In this document: piece by piece, positions 36,138-45,494 of the stretch
How the letters are laid out: every line of letters begins with the position of its first letter
Position numbering within the stretch: position 1 is the stretch's first letter
Source: Methylobacterium sp. E-045
GTDB lineage: Bacteria; Pseudomonadota; Alphaproteobacteria; Rhizobiales; Beijerinckiaceae
Direction of reading: 5' to 3'
DNA: 64,000 bases
NCBI RefSeq assembly: GCF_022829685.1
Contig: NZ_JAKSYE010000064.1
Coordinates: 1-64,000, forward strand
The notes under the pieces: model-generated
The model's database searches: none
What the model was told of the DNA's origin: nothing
What the model saw: only the letters and a program-made list of their open reading frames with translations
Made by a program: the position numbers and the translations under genes

Positions 36138-39023
36138 TCAGGCCGCTTCCGGTGCCGCGCCGACCAATTGCCGGGCCTGGAGCATCGACATCGGATCGCC
36201 GAAGGCGGTCCCTTGCGCGTATTCGCACCCGAACTCGGCCAGGGCCTGCGCGTCGGTTTCGTTCTCGGCCCCGTCGGCGATGATCGCGAGGCCGAGTTCC
36301 TGGGCCATCTTGACGATGGAGCGCAGCATCACCGAGTGCCCGGCCGCCATCTGGCGTACGAAGGTCGGGTCGATCTTGATCGTGTCGAACGGGAACCGCT
36401 GGAGATACGACAGGGCCGAATAGCCGGTGCCGAAATCGTCCAGGGAGAGGCCTGCCCCGAGATCGTGGATGCGGCTCAGCATCTGGGCCGCGTATTCCGG
36501 GTTCTCCATCACCAGCCCTTCGCCGAGCTCGAGCTTGAGCGAACCGGGAAGCACCCCCGACCGGGCCAGGATCGTCTTCACGTCGTGAAGGAGGTCGTGT
36601 CGGAGGATCTGCCGCGAGGACACGTTCACGCAGGCGAAGATGGGCGGATCGACGTCGAGGGAGCGCTGCCAGGCGGCGAGTTCGAGGGCCGTGCGCTCCA
36701 GGGCGAAGATGCCGAGATTGACGACGAATCCGCTTTCCTCGGCAATGGGCATGAAGGTGGAATAGGGAATGCGGCCGAGCTTGGGGTGGTCCCAGCGCAG
36801 AACCGTCTCGAACCCCGCCACCGTGCGGTCCTCGAGGCGGACGACGGGCTGGAACAGCACCTTCATCTCGTTTCGGTCCAGGGCGCGGCGCAGGTCGGCC
36901 TCGAGCATCAGCCGGTCGCTGCGTTCGTTGCGCATGGAGGCACGGAACACCTCGGTACGGTCCCCGCCGTTGCGCTTGGCCTGGATCATCGCGATCTCGG
37001 CGTTCTTGAACACGTCCTCGCGCTTCAGGGCGGCACCGGCCTCGTGCAGGACGATGCCGATGGAGACGGTGAGGAAGATTTCGCGGTCGGCGTAGGTGAT
37101 GGGCGTGGCGATGGCCCGGCGGATCATGTCCGTGAAGGCGATGATGCGGTCGGGCTCGCGCTCCGAGAGCAGGATCAGCCCGAACTCGTCGCCGGCGATG
37201 CGGGCCAGGGAATCCTGCGGGCGCAGGAGCCGCCCGAGACGGCGCGACAGGGTGAGCAGGATCGAATCGCCCGCCGAGAGGCCGATGGCGTCGTTGATCG
37301 CCTTGAACCGGTCCACGTCGAGGAGGATCGTCGTCGGCTTCAGGCGTGCGTCCTGGCTGGCGAAAGCGAGGGCGGCGTCGAGGCGGTCGTTGAACAATTC
37401 GCGGTTGGGCAGGCCGGTGAGGCTGTCGTGGATCGCGTCGTAGAGCAGGCGCTCCTCGGCGGTCTTCACCTCGGTGACGTCCGAGATGGTGCCGACGATG
37501 CGGATGACCTCGCCATCCGGCCCGATCACCGGCCGGGCCTTCAGCCGGTACCAGACATAGAGGCCTTCGGTGGAGCGCAGGCGGAAATCGTGGACGATGC
37601 GGCCGCGCCGCTCCTCGATCACCGTGTCCAGGGCAGCGGAATAACGGTCCACGTCGAAGGGGTGGACGAGACCGAGCCAGTTCGAGGCCGGCCCTTCGAG
37701 CGTGCCGCGCTTCAGGCCGAGCTGGCTCTCGATCTCCTGACCGGCGAACACCCGGTCCGCCGGTACGTCCCAATCGAACACCACGTCGCCGGCGCCCGTC
37801 AGGGCGAGGGCGCGCCGTTCGGTGTCCGAGACCAGGGAATGGGTCATCCCGCCCCCGGTGAAGGCGTGCTGCATCACCGTGAAACCGATGAGCATGACGA
37901 TGAGGACGAGACCCCCGATGAGCGCCGGCTGGACGAGGTCGCTGCCGATCTGGCCGGTGATGGCGAAGCCCGCGGCCACGACCCAGACGAGGAGGAGGAA
38001 CCAGGTCGGCACGAGCAGGATGGCCCGGTCGTAGCCGTTGTGGATGGCGAGATAGACGATCAGCAGCAGGCCGACGCCGGCGACCGCGGCGATCGAGATG
38101 CGGGCGACGCCCGCCGCCACCGGCGGATCGAACACCGCCAGCCCCACGAGGCCGGCGAGGAACGCGAGCCAGAAGAACGCCACATGGCCGTAGCGCACGT
38201 GCCAGCGGCTCAGGTTGAGATAGGCGAACAGGAAGACGAGGAGCGTCGCTCCCAGCACCGCCTCGGCGGAGGCCCGGTAGACCCGCTCGGCCACTTCGGT
38301 GACGGGAAAGACCCGCTGCAGGAACCCGAAATCGATGCAGGCATAGGCGAGCACCGCCCAGGCGAGGGCGGCGGCCGCCGGAAAGATGATCGCGCCCTTC
38401 ACCACGAAGATGATCGTGAGGAACAGGGCGAGAAGGCCGGCGATGCCGATGATGATGCCCTTGTAGAGCGTCAGGCCGGTGGATTTCTTACGGTAGGCTT
38501 CCTGGTCCCAGAGATAGACCTGCGGCACGTTGGGCCCGTTGAGCTCGGCGACAAAGGTTACGGTGGCGCCGGGATCGAGGGTGATCACGAACTGGTCGGC
38601 TTCCGGGTTCTCGTCGCGCTCGGGCCTGATGCCCTGGCTCGCCGTGATCGCCGCGATGCGCGAGCCGCCGAGGTCCGGCCAGATCACGCCCGAGCCGACG
38701 AGACGGAAATGGGGCGCCACGAGGACCCGGTCGATCTGTTCGTCCGTGTCGTTGGTGAGCGCGAACACCATCCAGTCGGGCCGCGCGCCGCTGTCGCGGG
38801 CCTTCACCACGATGCGGCGGACGATGCCGTCCTTGCCCGGAGCGGTGGAGATCTGGATCAGGTCACCGTCCGAGCGGTACCGCTCGATCATCGGTGTCAG
38901 GTCGATCGCCGGAGCGTCGAGGGTCACGCGCACGGCTTCCACCGCCGAAGCCGGCGTCCCCATTCCCAGGAGGCCGATCAGGAGCGAAACAAAGGCGGTG
39001 AGGACGAAGAGGGATCTGCGCAA
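36138..39023 (-). CDS. Membrane GGDEF/EAL cyclic-di-GMP signalling protein
   Basis: Signal peptide (RRSLFVLTAFVSLLIGL), a periplasmic beta-rich domain (about 30-195), seven or so membrane helices (about 200-405, like 7TM-DISM receptors), a PAS domain (about 415-530, ending VGTISDVTEVK), GGDEF (motif AGDEF at about 610-614) and EAL (about 700-950). The signature EAL is ETV (FETVL, about 738), but downstream ligands LDDFG and KID remain, while AEGVE reads ADGAE. So cyclase activity is plausible and phosphodiesterase activity is doubtful. TTG 39023 is chosen because it opens the signal peptide; an in-frame GTG at 39140 adds 39 non-family residues. Confidence 0.85.
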   Translation of the reverse strand: MRRSLFVLTAFVSLLIGLLGMGTPASAVEAVRVTLDAPAIDLTPMIERYRSDGDLIQISTAPGKDGIVRRIVVKARDSGARPDWMVFALTNDTDEQIDRVLVAPHFRLVGSGVIWPDLGGSRIAAITASQGIRPERDENPEADQFVITLDPGATVTFVAELNGPNVPQVYLWDQEAYRKKSTGLTLYKGIIIGIAGLLALFLTIIFVVKGAIIFPAAAALAWAVLAYACIDFGFLQRVFPVTEVAERVYRASAEAVLGATLLVFLFAYLNLSRWHVRYGHVAFFWLAFLAGLVGLAVFDPPVAAGVARISIAAVAGVGLLLIVYLAIHNGYDRAILLVPTWFLLLVWVVAAGFAITGQIGSDLVQPALIGGLVLIVMLIGFTVMQHAFTGGGMTHSLVSDTERRALALTGAGDVVFDWDVPADRVFAGQEIESQLGLKRGTLEGPASNWLGLVHPFDVDRYSAALDTVIEERRGRIVHDFRLRSTEGLYVWYRLKARPVIGPDGEVIRIVGTISDVTEVKTAEERLLYDAIHDSLTGLPNRELFNDRLDAALAFASQDARLKPTTILLDVDRFKAINDAIGLSAGDSILLTLSRRLGRLLRPQDSLARIAGDEFGLILLSEREPDRIIAFTDMIRRAIATPITYADREIFLTVSIGIVLHEAGAALKREDVFKNAEIAMIQAKRNGGDRTEVFRASMRNERSDRLMLEADLRRALDRNEMKVLFQPVVRLEDRTVAGFETVLRWDHPKLGRIPYSTFMPIAEESGFVVNLGIFALERTALELAAWQRSLDVDPPIFACVNVSSRQILRHDLLHDVKTILARSGVLPGSLKLELGEGLVMENPEYAAQMLSRIHDLGAGLSLDDFGTGYSALSYLQRFPFDTIKIDPTFVRQMAAGHSVMLRSIVKMAQELGLAIIADGAENETDAQALAEFGCEYAQGTAFGDPMSMLQARQLVGAAPEAA

Positions 39024-39357
39024 CGGGCGAGTGTTCCGGCCGGGCGGGCACTGACGAGGAATACGGCTCAGCTTGTGGCCCAGTCGTACCGGCGGGAGGG
39101 TCCACGGACAAGGCGAGCGGTCTGCCCAACGTCGCGGCACCCACTGCTTCTTGGCGTAGCGCCGAGAAGGGTTCGATCGCGTCCCTTTGCGGCCAAAACA
39201 AGCCGGACGAGCTTTTGAGCCAGGGATCCGGGACGGGGAACGCTGCCGGGGGCGGCCATCGCCCGTATGGAATCAGACCCACGCAGAAGCTCCGGGCGCC
39301 CGACCCAAGGTCCGGCACCTGACGGTCATCGCCAGGTCGCCGGACCGGGACAGGCCC
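39024..39357. other. Intergenic region between the M16 peptidase and GGDEF/EAL genes
   Basis: About 330 bases. Both neighbours are on the minus strand, so it should hold the end of one transcript and the promoter of the next. I see no U-tract terminator, clear promoter or repeat. The frame of the GGDEF/EAL protein stays open to 39140 but does not look coding. Confidence 0.5.
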
Positions 39358-40653
39358 TCAATGCGCCTGGAGCACGCCCCTCATCTTCTCGAGGGACGGC
39401 AGTTTCTTGATCGGTCCGATCGCCGCGAGGGTCGGGGCGCCCGAGAGCAGGCGCAATCCCGCCGCCCTGACATCATCCACGGTGACGGCATCGATCTTGG
39501 CGATGACCTCCTGCGGCGGGATCACCCGGCCCCAGGCGAGCATCTGTCGGGCATTGCGCTCGATCCGGCCGCCGGGGGTCTCCAGGGCCGAGAGGAGCGC
39601 CACCTTCACCTGCGCCTTGGCGCGGGCGACCTCGACGGAATCGGCGTCGCGGGCCGCCTTGGCCGTGGCGGCCAGCGTCACGTCGACGAGTTCGGCGAGA
39701 TCCGAGCCGGAGGTGCCGGCGCCGATGCCGAACAGGCCGCAATCGACGAAGGACCAGTGGAACGCCTGGATTTCATAGGCGAGGCCGCGGGTCTCGCGCA
39801 CCTCGTGCCAGAGCCGCGAGGTGAGACCGCCGCCGAGCACCTGCGCGAACATGTGCAGGGCATAGTAGCCTTCGTCGCGAAAGGAGAGGCCGGGCAGGCC
39901 CAGCACGAGATTGGCCTGTTCGAGCTTCTTCTGAATCCGCTTCTCGCCGCCGACATAGGTGCCGGGCACCATCTCCGGGGCGACCGTCGCCGGCATTCCG
40001 CCGAAATGGTGCTCCGCCGCCTCGACGATGGCCTCGTGCGAGATGGCGCCCGCCGCAGCGACGACGATGCGGTCCGGGGTGTATTCGCGGGCGAGATAGG
40101 CCTCGATCGCGTCGCGGTCGAAGCTGGCGATGGTCTGCGGCGTGCCGATGATCGGACGGCCGATCGGCTGGTCCGGAAACGCCGCCGCGGTGAAGGCCTC
40201 GTAGACCACGTCGTCGGGCGTATCCTCGATGGCGGCGTATTCCTGCAGGATCACGCCCTTCTCGCGGGCGAGTTCGCCCGCATCGAAGACCGAGCGGGTG
40301 AGGATGTCGCCGATGACGTCCAGGGCGACGCCGGCATCCTCGCCGAGGACGCGCGCCGTGTAGCTGGTGCCCTCAGCGCTGGTGGCGGCGTTGATGTCGC
40401 CGCCGACATTCTCGATGTCCTCGGCGATCCGGCGGGCCGAGCGGGTCTCGGTTCCCTTGAACGCCATGTGCTCGATGAGGTGGCTGAGGCCGCCCTCGTC
40501 GGGCCGCTCGTGGCGCGATCCGGCCCCGACCCAGACGCCGAGGGTCGCGGTGGCGACGCCGGGCATCGTCTCCGTGGTGACGGTGATGCCGTTGGAGAGG
40601 CGGGACACCTTCAGGCCGGGAGACGCACCATGGGTCGCGAAATGCTGGTTCAT
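39358..40653 (-). CDS. M16 family zinc peptidase (processing-peptidase-like)
   Basis: 431-residue single-unit M16B peptidase related to mitochondrial processing peptidase beta. The inverted zinc motif HLIEH is near residue 59 (GLSHLIEHMAFKGT) with the distal Glu in VILQEYAAIEDTPDD near 136. The N-terminal catalytic half is followed by the inactive-like C-terminal half with the Gly-rich GGGLTSRLWHEVRE segment. It starts six bases after the thrC stop, an order that is common in alphaproteobacteria. Substrates are unknown. No signal peptide is visible. Confidence 0.92.
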   Translation of the reverse strand: MNQHFATHGASPGLKVSRLSNGITVTTETMPGVATATLGVWVGAGSRHERPDEGGLSHLIEHMAFKGTETRSARRIAEDIENVGGDINAATSAEGTSYTARVLGEDAGVALDVIGDILTRSVFDAGELAREKGVILQEYAAIEDTPDDVVYEAFTAAAFPDQPIGRPIIGTPQTIASFDRDAIEAYLAREYTPDRIVVAAAGAISHEAIVEAAEHHFGGMPATVAPEMVPGTYVGGEKRIQKKLEQANLVLGLPGLSFRDEGYYALHMFAQVLGGGLTSRLWHEVRETRGLAYEIQAFHWSFVDCGLFGIGAGTSGSDLAELVDVTLAATAKAARDADSVEVARAKAQVKVALLSALETPGGRIERNARQMLAWGRVIPPQEVIAKIDAVTVDDVRAAGLRLLSGAPTLAAIGPIKKLPSLEKMRGVLQAH

Positions 40654-40659
40654 GGGTTC

Positions 40660-42072
40660 TCAGTTCCCCGCCGTGATACGTGAATGTGCGCGGATGAAAG
40701 CTTCCACGGCCGCCTGGTCGTTGGCGACGCGGGTGAAACGCTCCTTGCGATCCAGCAGATCGGCGAGGTGCGGCGGCAGGACCGGACGAAGGCCGCCCGT
40801 CGCCTGAGCGACCGCATCCGGAAACTTCGCCGGATGGGCGGTGGCGAGGGCGACGACGGGGGTCCTGGCGTCCTTCTCCAGAAGTCGCCGGCCGGCATGG
40901 ACGCCGATGGCGGTATGCGGGTCGATGACCATGCCGATCTCCCGGTGGACCCGCGCGATCTCGGCGACGACGGCTTCCTCCGGAACGGACGCAGCGTCGA
41001 ACTCGTCGCGGACGGTCTTGAGCACCGCCTCGTCGAGATGGAAGCCGCCCGATTGCTTGAGCCCGGCCATCAGCCGCGAAAGGCTCGACGCGTCGCGGCC
41101 CAGGGCCTCGAACAGCAGGCGCTCGAAATTCGAGGAGATCTGGATGTCCATGGACGGCGACGTGGTCGGCTGGACGCCACGAACCTCGTAGGCGCCGTGC
41201 TCCAGGGTACGGGCCAGGATGTCGTTGGCGTTGGTGCCTATCATCAGGCGCTCGATGGGCAGGCCCATGCGCTTGGCGACCCATCCGGCGAGGATGTCGC
41301 CGAAATTGCCCGTCGGTACCGCGAAGGAGACCGGGCGGTGCGGCGCGCCCAGGGCCACGGCACTGGTGAAGTAATACACCGCCTGCGCGGCGACCCGCGC
41401 CCAGTTGATCGAGTTGACGCCGGAAAGCCGCAGCTCGTCGGCGAAATCCGCGTGCTGGAACAAAGCTTTGACGATGTTCTGGCAATCGTCGAAATTGCCG
41501 TCGATGGCGATGGCGTGGACGTTGTCCGCGCCCACCGAGGTCATCTGGCGCCGCTGGACCTCGGAGACGCGGCCATGCGGGAACAGGATGAAGATGTCGA
41601 CCTGATCTAGCCCTCGGAACGCCTCGACGGCGGCGCTGCCGGTATCACCCGAGGTGGCGCCGACGATGGTGGCGCGGGAGCGGCGCGACCGCAGGACGTG
41701 GTCCATCAGCCGCCCGAGGAGCTGCATCGCCACGTCCTTGAACGCCAGCGTCGGACCGTGGAAAAGCTCCAGCAGGAACAGGTTGTCGTCGAGTTGCACC
41801 AGCGGGCACACCGCCGGGTGGCGGAAGGTGGCGTAGGAATCCTCGATCATCCGGTCGAGATCGGCATCGGCAATCTCGCCGTCGATCAGCGGACGCAGGA
41901 CGAGCTTGGCCGCGTCGGCGTAGCGCTGTCCGGCGAGCCCGGCGATCGCGTCACGGGAAATCTGCGGCCAGCTCTCGGGCAGGTACAGGCCGCCGTCGCG
42001 GGCGAGGCCGGCGAGGAGAGCATCGGAAAAGCTGAGGGGCGCCGCGGCGCCGCGGGTCGAAACGTGTAGCAA
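40660..42072 (-). CDS. thrC: Threonine synthase
   Basis: PLP enzyme converting O-phosphohomoserine to threonine. LHVSTRGAAAPLSFSDALL opens the protein, and the PLP lysine lies in HGPTLAFKDVAMQ near residue 108. Further motifs are GATSGDTGSAA, PHGRVSEVQRRQM, SINWARVAAQ and PTGNFGD. The start TTG 42072 is preceded by GGAGG and matches the family start, giving 470 residues; the upstream in-frame stretch to 42174 is not family-like. It is cotranscribed with the M16 peptidase. Confidence 0.94.
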   Translation of the reverse strand: MLHVSTRGAAAPLSFSDALLAGLARDGGLYLPESWPQISRDAIAGLAGQRYADAAKLVLRPLIDGEIADADLDRMIEDSYATFRHPAVCPLVQLDDNLFLLELFHGPTLAFKDVAMQLLGRLMDHVLRSRRSRATIVGATSGDTGSAAVEAFRGLDQVDIFILFPHGRVSEVQRRQMTSVGADNVHAIAIDGNFDDCQNIVKALFQHADFADELRLSGVNSINWARVAAQAVYYFTSAVALGAPHRPVSFAVPTGNFGDILAGWVAKRMGLPIERLMIGTNANDILARTLEHGAYEVRGVQPTTSPSMDIQISSNFERLLFEALGRDASSLSRLMAGLKQSGGFHLDEAVLKTVRDEFDAASVPEEAVVAEIARVHREIGMVIDPHTAIGVHAGRRLLEKDARTPVVALATAHPAKFPDAVAQATGGLRPVLPPHLADLLDRKERFTRVANDQAAVEAFIRAHSRITAGN

Positions 42073-42203
42073 AGGGGCCTCCGGGAAGGGGGCCGGTCTA
42101 CACGAAGTGGATGGCGCTGTCGAAAGCGGGAGATCGCCGCCCGCGCGACGAGGGACCGCCGGCCCGCGACGCACGCGACGTGGGCCCCGTCATTCGGGCT
42201 CAA

Positions 42204-43538
42204 TCAGGACGTCCTGACCTCGCCGAGAAACCGTTGGATCGACCGTTCCGTCTGAGTCTTCGTCCGGTGCTGAGCGATGTAAGCCAGCCCCGCCTCCGAA
42301 AGCGCCTCGGCGAAGGATTGCTCAGTGCAGAGGCGCTCGACCGCCTCGACCAGATCGTCCAGCGTCTCGGTCAGAGCGGGATAGGACGCCGGAAGCTCCT
42401 CCTCCAGATCGCCCCAGATCAGCCCCGCCAGCGGAACGCCCGCCGACAGGCACTCGTGCTGCGCGAGGCCAAACCCGGCCCAGGGAGGCAGCGGACTGAC
42501 GTAGCACGAACACGCACCCTGCAAGTCGTACTTGGCACGTGAGTCGAGAAAGCCCCCCGCCGTCTCCTGCCCGTACATGACGATGTCGACCGATCGCTGT
42601 TTTGCCAGTTCGATGACTTGGTGAGTCAGCGCCAGATCGTAGCGATCGCGCGTGCTCGGCCGCGACTTCATCGTCCAGGCACGGTTCGCGCTCCAACGGT
42701 AGCGCCGCTCGGCCTCGTACCAGGGGCCGATCACCCAGGACGGTTTGTGCAGCAGAGCCGGATGATGGGTTCGCTGAAGGGCCAGGACCTTGCGGGACAA
42801 GGTGATGACGCCGTCCACCTCGTCGATCAGCTTCGGCGGGAGAAGGCCCGCGCGTCCGTTGTGGATGATCCAGACAATGGCGGCCCGGGGGAAATGCTTC
42901 CTGGCCTCTTCCAACTGCAACGGCGTCGTCACCAGGACCGCAGCGACGTCGGTGTCGCTCCCGTCCCAGGACGGTACCTCAAGCAGGGCCGTTTCCGCCA
43001 GGCCGTCATGGTCGCCGAGCTTGGCCGTTTCCAGGCTCCACCCTCCGGCGGATGCCCAGTTGTTGAGGAGCGTGGGCGATTGCAGGGCCGCGACGACGCG
43101 CGGTGACGCTCCCAGACTCGTAGACCGCACCGGACGCCGCAGGAGGGGCCGGGTTATCTCCGAGCGCCGGGACGATGGCCGTCCGGCGTCGAGATCGGAT
43201 TGGGAGAGGTGGTTGGTGAGATCGATCTCGAACGATCTCACGTGATCGGATTGACTCTGTTCCAGACGGAAGACGACGAAGACCTCGTTCGAGAAGGTGA
43301 GTTTGGCCCTTCCGAAACTGGCGGCGAGAAGACGGACCGGAATCTGCTCGATCAGGCCCTTGTGGCAAACCACCTGCCGGACGGAGGAAATATCGTCGAT
43401 GTCAGAGAAAGCGATCAGGTCCGGGCGAAATTCCTGAAGTCCGTCCGGTGCCGCCGTGGCGGAAAGAAGCGCACGATCCTCATCGAGGAAAGCGAGAAGG
43501 GCCGCCCAATACGGATCCGCCGGCTGCGTTTCGTTCAT
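42204..43538 (-). CDS. Glycosyltransferase-like protein, orphan
   Basis: 444 residues. The first half (1-150) has no recognisable domain and includes a Ser/Arg-rich stretch (about 118-140). The second half resembles a GT-B glycosyltransferase: VLVTTPLQLEEARKHFP, VWIIHNGRAGLLPPKLIDEVDGVITLS, KPSWVIGPWYE, and a C-terminal donor-site pattern GFGLAQHECLSAGVPLAG followed by WGDLEEELP. No signal peptide or membrane segment. No sugar-nucleotide genes are adjacent, so acceptor and pathway are unknown. Family assignment is moderate. Confidence 0.6.
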   Translation of the reverse strand: MNETQPADPYWAALLAFLDEDRALLSATAAPDGLQEFRPDLIAFSDIDDISSVRQVVCHKGLIEQIPVRLLAASFGRAKLTFSNEVFVVFRLEQSQSDHVRSFEIDLTNHLSQSDLDAGRPSSRRSEITRPLLRRPVRSTSLGASPRVVAALQSPTLLNNWASAGGWSLETAKLGDHDGLAETALLEVPSWDGSDTDVAAVLVTTPLQLEEARKHFPRAAIVWIIHNGRAGLLPPKLIDEVDGVITLSRKVLALQRTHHPALLHKPSWVIGPWYEAERRYRWSANRAWTMKSRPSTRDRYDLALTHQVIELAKQRSVDIVMYGQETAGGFLDSRAKYDLQGACSCYVSPLPPWAGFGLAQHECLSAGVPLAGLIWGDLEEELPASYPALTETLDDLVEAVERLCTEQSFAEALSEAGLAYIAQHRTKTQTERSIQRFLGEVRTS

Positions 43539-43680
43539 TCCACCCTCGTACCCTGTCCCTCAGCGAGTGCCTTATCGGCGAACGCGGCGTCGCGCATCCT
43601 TCGGCGTAGGAGAGGTCCGGGAATTCTGAGCCAATCACGCCTCGTCCGCGGCTCGGGAGGGGGAGTTGCCGCCCGGGATC

Positions 43681-44115
43681 CTAAGTGGCGGTGCCCGCTG
43701 CCTTGACGAGGCGGCAGCCATTGATCCGCCAGGCGCCGTCGCTCTGCTTCTCGAGGCTGTAGAGCGCCATCCAGTCGATGCCGTTCTCGTCCTGAAGCGT
43801 CATGCCCAGGGTGAGCCCGTCCTCGCCGCTCTCCTCCACGCGATCGATGCTGAAGCTGCGGGCGCGGTAAACCGCACCGTATCCCTTCCGGACCATCTCG
43901 ATGAACGTGTCCGGTGAGGCGAACATCCCCTGGATCGACGGGGCGGCCTGGGCATAGGCAGTGGCCGCGTCGTCCTTGCGGAACGCCTCGATCTGCCGCT
44001 CCACCGTCGCCCTGGCTTCGAGCTTCGCAGCCTCATCGGCGGCATGGGCCGGCGAGACCCACTGGATCGCGATCAGACAGAGACAGGCGGTCAGCAGGGA
44101 GAAGATGGGGCGCAT
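43681..44115 (-). CDS. Exported DUF4864 protein
   Basis: 144 residues. A signal peptide (RPIFSLLTACLCLIAI, ending SPAHAAD near residue 27) precedes one SnoaL/NTF2-like domain with EARATVERQIEAFRKDDAATAYAQ, a PSIQGMFASPDTFIEMV helix, and strands AVYRARSFSIDRVEE, GLTLGMTLQDENG and WRINGCRLV, as in DUF4864 proteins. Function unknown, probably periplasmic. The start ATG 44115 has GGAG upstream; a GTG three codons earlier is in frame. Confidence 0.8.
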   Translation of the reverse strand: MRPIFSLLTACLCLIAIQWVSPAHAADEAAKLEARATVERQIEAFRKDDAATAYAQAAPSIQGMFASPDTFIEMVRKGYGAVYRARSFSIDRVEESGEDGLTLGMTLQDENGIDWMALYSLEKQSDGAWRINGCRLVKAAGTAT

Positions 44116-44211
44116 GGACCACACTCCGCTATGGGGGCGACCGGACGCAGGATAGGGCGATGCGTCCGGCCGGCAAGAGCGGGTCCATATCCTTGGCCCC
44201 GTCGAGCGAAG

Positions 44212-44985
44212 CTACGCGGCCGGGTTGCCTGCGGCGCCGTGCCGATCTTCCGACAAACGTTTCCACGCGAACACACCGAAGACGCCGACGAGGCAGGCGG
44301 CGATGCCGAACCACGTGAAGGCGTATTGCATGTGATTGTTGGGAAGGTCGACGCGAAGCTGTCCGCCCTTGGGCCAGCCGCCAGGGTTCGGCGTCGCATC
44401 CGCCTCGATGAGATACGGCATCACGGTGATGCCCTTCGCGGCGGCGATCCCGTCGATGTCACGATGAAACCATTCGCCCTTGGCGGGCTCCGGCGCCGGC
44501 ACGAACATGGTCCGTATCTCCGGACCGCGCAGCATGCCGGTGATCGTGACCGATCCCGCCACCTGTCCCGCCTCACGCCGCGCCGCATCCTTCAGTTCGG
44601 TGGGTACGAAGCCCCGGTTGACGAGGACGAGGCTGCCGTCGTCCCGCTTCAGCGGTGTCAGGACGTAGAAGCCCTGGAGCGCCTTGCCCGGTACGGCACC
44701 CGCCGCGAGACCATGGACGAGGGTCTCCTGGTCGTTCAACAGCGTGCCGGTCACGCGCACGCGCTCGAACTCGTCCCGCGCGGGGTTCCAATCCCCACGG
44801 GCGGGGAGAGGGGCAGGAGGCTCGGCGCGCGAGCGGGCGACGATGCGGCCGATCAGGGCCTCCTTCTCCCCCTTGCGCTGCAACTGCCACACGCCGAGGC
44901 TCAGCAGGATGGCAAGACAGATCAGAGAAGCGAGGGCGGGCGCGGCCAGCGACCGCACGGCATCCGGACGAACAGGCCTCGGCAT
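44212..44985 (-). CDS. surf1: SURF1 family cytochrome oxidase assembly protein
   Basis: Inner-membrane factor for assembly of cytochrome c oxidase, probably for heme a insertion into subunit I. Two membrane helices, at about residues 14-32 (LASLICLAILLSLGVWQ) and 222-242, flank a periplasmic domain with ALQGFYVLTPL, LVNRGFVP and QLRVDLPNNHMQYAFTWFG, the SURF1 signature. 257 residues. Its start overlaps the DUF983 stop by one base. It is the last gene of the cox region. Confidence 0.9.
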   Translation of the reverse strand: MPRPVRPDAVRSLAAPALASLICLAILLSLGVWQLQRKGEKEALIGRIVARSRAEPPAPLPARGDWNPARDEFERVRVTGTLLNDQETLVHGLAAGAVPGKALQGFYVLTPLKRDDGSLVLVNRGFVPTELKDAARREAGQVAGSVTITGMLRGPEIRTMFVPAPEPAKGEWFHRDIDGIAAAKGITVMPYLIEADATPNPGGWPKGGQLRVDLPNNHMQYAFTWFGIAACLVGVFGVFAWKRLSEDRHGAAGNPAA

Positions 44986-45353
44986 CAGCGAAAGCGCCCC
45001 TCCTCGGCCTTGTTGGCGAACTGGAGCGCTGCCAGCATGCCCTTGAGGGGGCGCACGAGAGCCAAACTCAGCCCCACCGACAGGGTGATGGCCACGAGGG
45101 CGTGGACCCAGATCGGCGGCTCGAAGGTGATCTCCAGCCACAGGGCCAAGCCGACGACGACGATGCCGACGATGGACATGACGAAGAAGGCCGGGCCATC
45201 GCCGGAATTGAAGTTCGAATAGTCGAGGCCGCAGACTTCGCAGGACGGCCGGAACGTGAGGAAGCCGTCGAACATCGCGCCCTTGCCGCAGCGGGGGCAG
45301 CGGCAGCGCAACCCGGTGGGAACTGCCGGCGGTAGCGGCCGAGGATGATTCAC
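44985..45353 (-). CDS. DUF983 family membrane protein
   Basis: 122 residues. A cytoplasmic zinc-ribbon-like start has four or more cysteines (RCRCPRCGKG, then CEVCGLDY), followed by two membrane helices (about 55-78 GPAFFVMSIVGIVVVGLA, and 84-106). DUF983 genes commonly lie between coxC and surf1 in alphaproteobacteria and are thought to help oxidase assembly, though without clear proof. The start GTG 45353 follows GGAG; a longer frame upstream is Arg/Gly-rich and lies in the terminator. Confidence 0.82.
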   Translation of the reverse strand: MNHPRPLPPAVPTGLRCRCPRCGKGAMFDGFLTFRPSCEVCGLDYSNFNSGDGPAFFVMSIVGIVVVGLALWLEITFEPPIWVHALVAITLSVGLSLALVRPLKGMLAALQFANKAEEGRFR

Positions 45354-45423
45354 GATGCTTGCTCCACGGCGGCAGGTAAATCCGCCCTCCGTCCCATATG
45401 GGATTCCGGACGTGTCATGACAC

Positions 45424-45448
45424 GAAAAAGGGCGGCTCGCGCCGCCCT
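45424..45448 (-). terminator. Terminator after coxC
   Basis: On the minus strand AGGGCGGC-GCGA-GCCGCCCT, an 8-bp stem with a GNRA loop followed by five T. It separates the main cox operon from DUF983-surf1, which may be reached by read-through. Confidence 0.85.
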
Positions 45449-45494
45449 CATTCTCATACCTGTGTCGCTTCGCCCCCATGGGGCATGACTTGTG

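Noticed and set aside
39024..39140. 39-residue N-terminal extension of the GGDEF/EAL protein from a GTG at 39140
   Set aside because: The stretch is Arg/Pro-rich and would bury the signal peptide that begins at the TTG at 39023; proteomics could reverse this.
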